Assembly (NCBI GenBank): GCA_019348515.1
Contig: JAHWJF010000133.1
Location: 1 to 8,208, forward strand
Source: Chloroflexota bacterium
GTDB lineage: Bacteria > Chloroflexota > Chloroflexia > Thermomicrobiales > UBA6265
DNA: 8,208 nucleotides
Direction: 5' to 3'
How positions within the stretch are numbered: position 1 is the stretch's first letter; every line of letters starts with the position of its first letter. Below, piece after piece: positions 6,238 through 8,208 of the stretch. The translations under genes and the position numbers were made by a program. The notes below the pieces were generated by a model. The model was not told the DNA's origin and did no database searches. It worked only from the letters and a program-made list of their open reading frames with translations.

Positions 6238-6933
6238 ATGGCAGGTGTACCTGACGCGAGTGATCTCGGAAGCCTCGAATTGTTCCGGGGACTTTCCGCC
6301 GCCGAGCTGGCGCGCGTCAACGATCTCCTCGGTCGGACGAAGTTTCCCGCGGGCGCGATGATCCTCACCGCCGATCAGCCGGGAGAAATTGCCTACATCA
6401 TCCTCGAAGGCACGCTGAAGGTGTCGACCCTCCAGAGCAGTGGACGGGAGCTGACCCTCGCATTGCTCGGACCGGGCGAAGTCGTGGGAGAGCTGGCCGT
6501 CGCGGACCGGGCAGGACGGTCTGCCGATGTGACGGCGTTGGAGCCGGCGGTTCTCGTCTGGCTCGACCGCGGCTCGTTCGTGCAGCTCCGGCGCGATATC
6601 CCGGCCATCACCGAGAATCTCCTTCGCCTGTTGGCGCGGCGACTCCGGCTCGCCAACGCGCAGCTCCAGGCGATGGCGACGCTCGACGTTCATGGCCGTG
6701 TCGCGCGCCAGTTGCTCGCACTAGCTAGTGTCCTCGGTGAGGATCTTCCTGATGGAAGCTCACGCATCCCGCTTCGCATCACCCAGTCTGACCTCGCCGC
6801 TCTCGTCGGAGCCACACGCGTTCGCGTCAACGAGGTTCTCGTTGGCTTCACTCGCCGCCGTATGATCGCGGTCGATCGCCAGCATCGCATCACCATTCAC
6901 AACCGCGCCGAGCTCGAAGCGTACGTCGAATGA
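6238..6933 (+). CDS. CRP/FNR-family transcriptional regulator, probable cAMP receptor (231 aa)
   Basis: The length and layout are those of CRP/FNR regulators: an N-terminal cyclic-nucleotide-binding beta barrel (about 13-120), a long dimerisation helix (about 121-148) and a C-terminal winged helix (about 150-231). The phosphate-binding cassette GEVVGELAVADRAGRSADV has Glu85, Arg94 and Ser95 where E. coli CRP has Glu72, Arg82 and Ser83, the residues contacting cAMP, so cAMP is the likely ligand. No FNR-type N-terminal cysteine cluster is present. The helix-turn-helix is ITQSDLAALVGATRVRVNEVL (181-201). Its recognition helix keeps the first Arg (Arg194) but has Val195 and Glu199 where CRP has Glu181 and Arg185, so the operator probably differs from the E. 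coli consensus. The start is supported by GGAGGAGAGG, with 8 nt between GGAGG and ATG. The cyclase gene is about 0.9 kb away on the same strand, across the intervening minus-strand gene. Confidence 0.95.
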   Translation: MAGVPDASDLGSLELFRGLSAAELARVNDLLGRTKFPAGAMILTADQPGEIAYIILEGTLKVSTLQSSGRELTLALLGPGEVVGELAVADRAGRSADVTALEPAVLVWLDRGSFVQLRRDIPAITENLLRLLARRLRLANAQLQAMATLDVHGRVARQLLALASVLGEDLPDGSSRIPLRITQSDLAALVGATRVRVNEVLVGFTRRRMIAVDRQHRITIHNRAELEAYVE

Positions 6934-7007
6934 CGGGTAGCGTTCCGGCCGCGTGTCCGCGTAGGGTCTCGAGCTAGCAACCGCCCGTAGCGGCCACCTG
7001 GATGCCG

Positions 7008-7025
7008 CACACCGGATCACACCGG
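7008..7025. repeat. Two CACACCGG copies spaced exactly 10 bp
   Basis: CACACCGG occurs at 7008-7015 and again at 7018-7025, separated by AT, giving a 10-bp period of about one helical turn. Flanking TGCCG (7003-7007) and CGGCA (7023-7027) could form a stem. Same-face direct repeats are a common arrangement for regulator binding. No binding protein can be named. Confidence 0.35.
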
Positions 7026-7253
7026 CAGCGTCACGTGGGCATAGGAGCGATGATCTGTCCCGCGACCGAACGTGCGAGGCTCGCGCGTACACGAGTTCTT
7101 CTTCAATAAAGGCGTCCCTCCCTACCTGAGATCCCTTCGCCGCCTGTCGCACTTCATGCGTTTCAGAGTACGCTCGAACTTCCTTTGCAGGTCGCGTCGA
7201 GCGGAGCCCGCCATCGTTCGGAAGGTGATGTGGCGACCCTGAACGGGCGCAGC

Positions 7254-7260
7254 GGAAGGA
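7254..7260 (+). promoter_or_regulatory. Shine-Dalgarno site selecting the GTG start at 7270
   Basis: GGAAGGA lies 9 nt before GTG 7270. The frame has an in-frame TGA at 7240-7242 and no other start between. The next in-frame ATG (7318) has no good ribosome binding site, although it directly precedes the Tat motif. Confidence 0.6.
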
Positions 7261-7269
7261 CAGTACAAC

Positions 7270-8208
7270 GTGGATGACAACCAGATCGGACGGACAACCA
7301 GCCGCATTGTCGCCGAGATGTCTCGCCGGGCGGCATTGCGGCGGCTAGGAGCCGGTGGGCTCACCGCGGGCGCGGCGATCGGTCTGCAAGGGGATTCGGC
7401 AGAGGCCCAGTTCGCATTTTCCGCGGCCGCCACCGAAGCGGCCGCGCGGCGGGCGATCACTGCGATCAATCGAGCACTCGCTAGTGGAGACATGAGCGTA
7501 CTCGACACGGCGTTCTCTCCCGACTACGTCAATCACACCCCGCGGCGGTCGTTCGTGTCCGGACAACTCTTCTCGCCAGACCTCGCCGGTCTCAAAGCCA
7601 GCCTGACGGAGCTTCGCGCCGCGGTCCCCGATGCGGTCCTCGTGATCAACGATGTCGTCGCCTCCCGGGTCACCGCGTCCGTCCTGGCCTCCTTTCGAGG
7701 AACGCTGAGCGCCGCGGCGGTCAACTTACCCGACGGGCCGGACATCGATCTGCGAGTGGATGGGGTTGCCTTCGGCAAATTTTCCGGCGGCCAGGTCGTG
7801 GAGAGCTGGGACTACGACGACGCCGCCGAAGTCTATGGTCCACTCCTCAGGGGCGTTGAGGAGCAGCTTGTGGAGCAGCCAGTGGAAGAGCCGGTGACCG
7901 ACGACGGAAGGGGCGAGGTGCGGGATGTCCGCGACTTCCAGGAAGTCGCCCTGGAGGGAGTTGGCACCTTGGTGATCGAGCAAGGCGACACCGAATCGCT
8001 ATCGATCGAGGCCGAGCCACGCGTCCGCCGCCGGATCGAGACGGAGGTCGCCAACGGCAGGTTGACAATTCGACCATACCGCTCGTTCGAAACACGCGAG
8101 CCGATCACCTATTTCATCACCGTGAAGCAGCTAACCGGAAACGAGCTAGCCGGCGCCGGGCGAATCGAGGCGGGACAGTTGAGAACGTACAAAATTCAGA
8201 TCAATGGG
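7270..8208 (+). CDS. Tat-exported SnoaL/NTF2-like and DUF2807 (head GIN) fusion, C-terminus cut by window edge
   Basis: This frame is open for 313 codons to the window end, so the C-terminus is missing. Residues 17-26 (MSRRAALRRL) fit the twin-arginine pattern S-R-R-x-x-L-R, followed by a Gly/Ala-rich hydrophobic stretch and a likely AEAQ cleavage near residue 47. Residues of about 57-195 look like a SnoaL-like (NTF2-fold) domain: a helix (ITAINRALASGD), then FSPDYVNHTP, a LKASLTELRAAVPDA helix, and strands ending in GGQVVESWDYDD. Catalytic activity cannot be judged. An acidic linker (about 198-215) leads to a DUF2807 domain from residue 218: DVRDFQEVALEGVGTLVIEQGD, then a TITYF-like strand and LAGAGRIEAG, matching that family's DFxxI-x-G-G and SGAG rhythm. 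DUF2807 is a secreted beta-helix-like domain usually seen alone or lipid-anchored, so joining it to SnoaL is unusual. Start GTG 7270 is preferred; ATG 7318 is the alternative. Function unknown. Confidence 0.88.
   Translation, partial: MDDNQIGRTTSRIVAEMSRRAALRRLGAGGLTAGAAIGLQGDSAEAQFAFSAAATEAAARRAITAINRALASGDMSVLDTAFSPDYVNHTPRRSFVSGQLFSPDLAGLKASLTELRAAVPDAVLVINDVVASRVTASVLASFRGTLSAAAVNLPDGPDIDLRVDGVAFGKFSGGQVVESWDYDDAAEVYGPLLRGVEEQLVEQPVEEPVTDDGRGEVRDVRDFQEVALEGVGTLVIEQGDTESLSIEAEPRVRRRIETEVANGRLTIRPYRSFETREPITYFITVKQLTGNELAGAGRIEAGQLRTYKIQING

Larger units (their letters stand above)
6934..7269. other. 336-bp gene-free stretch after the CRP-like gene
   Basis: No convincing coding sequence is present; short open frames on the minus strand here extend into and shadow the flanking genes. 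It holds a helically phased direct repeat at 7008-7025 inside a TGCCG/CGGCA inverted pair (7003-7007 and 7023-7027). It should also hold the promoter of the 7270 gene, but no good -35/-10 pair was seen. No hairpin followed by a T-run was found after the CRP-like gene. Confidence 0.5.

Noticed and set aside
7032..7037. CACGTG shared with the palindrome at 6150-6157
   Set aside because: A hexamer palindrome is expected a few times by chance in 8 kb of GC-rich DNA.
6760..7152. Minus-strand open frame spanning the end of the CRP-like gene and the gene-free stretch
   Set aside because: It overlaps the DNA-binding domain of the CRP-like gene, has no ribosome binding site of note and shows no recognisable motif.
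7122..8108. Several minus-strand open frames opposite the SnoaL/DUF2807 gene
   Set aside because: The plus-strand frame has a Tat signal and two recognisable domains; the opposite frames are Arg/Ser-rich shadows.

Overview
The window is GC-rich DNA with GTG starts, strong Shine-Dalgarno sites and predicted Tat-exported proteins. Its largest gene joins a class III cyclase domain to an NB-ARC ATPase and TPRs, an architecture common in Chloroflexota, especially Thermomicrobia-like lineages, and also found in Actinobacteria. A Chloroflexota (Thermomicrobiales-like) origin is an inference from style and architecture; no marker gene is present.

Layout: (1) 1-847 and 965-2119, both minus strand, encode two predicted secreted proteins of unknown function. 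The first runs off the left edge and has two tandem cupin-like modules. The second is a beta-rich segment plus an Ala-rich helical segment bracketed by two cysteines. (2) A divergent intergenic region, 2120-2385, holds a 13-bp inverted repeat and a tandem hexamer. (3) 2386-5364, plus strand, encodes a 992-residue cyclase/NB-ARC/TPR protein with a complete set of cyclase catalytic residues. (4) 5383-5949, minus strand, encodes a small predicted Tat-exported beta protein that converges on the cyclase gene with an 18-bp gap. (5) A 288-bp divergent region leads to 6238-6933, plus strand, a CRP/FNR-family regulator whose cAMP-contact residues look intact but whose DNA-recognition helix differs from E. 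coli CRP. (6) After a 336-bp gene-free stretch, 7270 to the right edge, plus strand, holds an open-ended gene for a predicted Tat-exported SnoaL/NTF2-like domain fused to a DUF2807 (head GIN) domain.

Working together: the most coherent reading is a local second-messenger module. The cyclase/NB-ARC/TPR protein could make cAMP in response to a signal sensed by its ATPase and TPR parts, and the CRP-like protein could read it. Four different predicted exported proteins surround the pair and are candidate outputs. The cyclase chemistry and the cAMP-pocket residues are visible in the sequence; the signal, the operators and the link to the exported proteins are inference. No RNA genes, CRISPR arrays, insertion sequences or convincing intrinsic terminators were seen.
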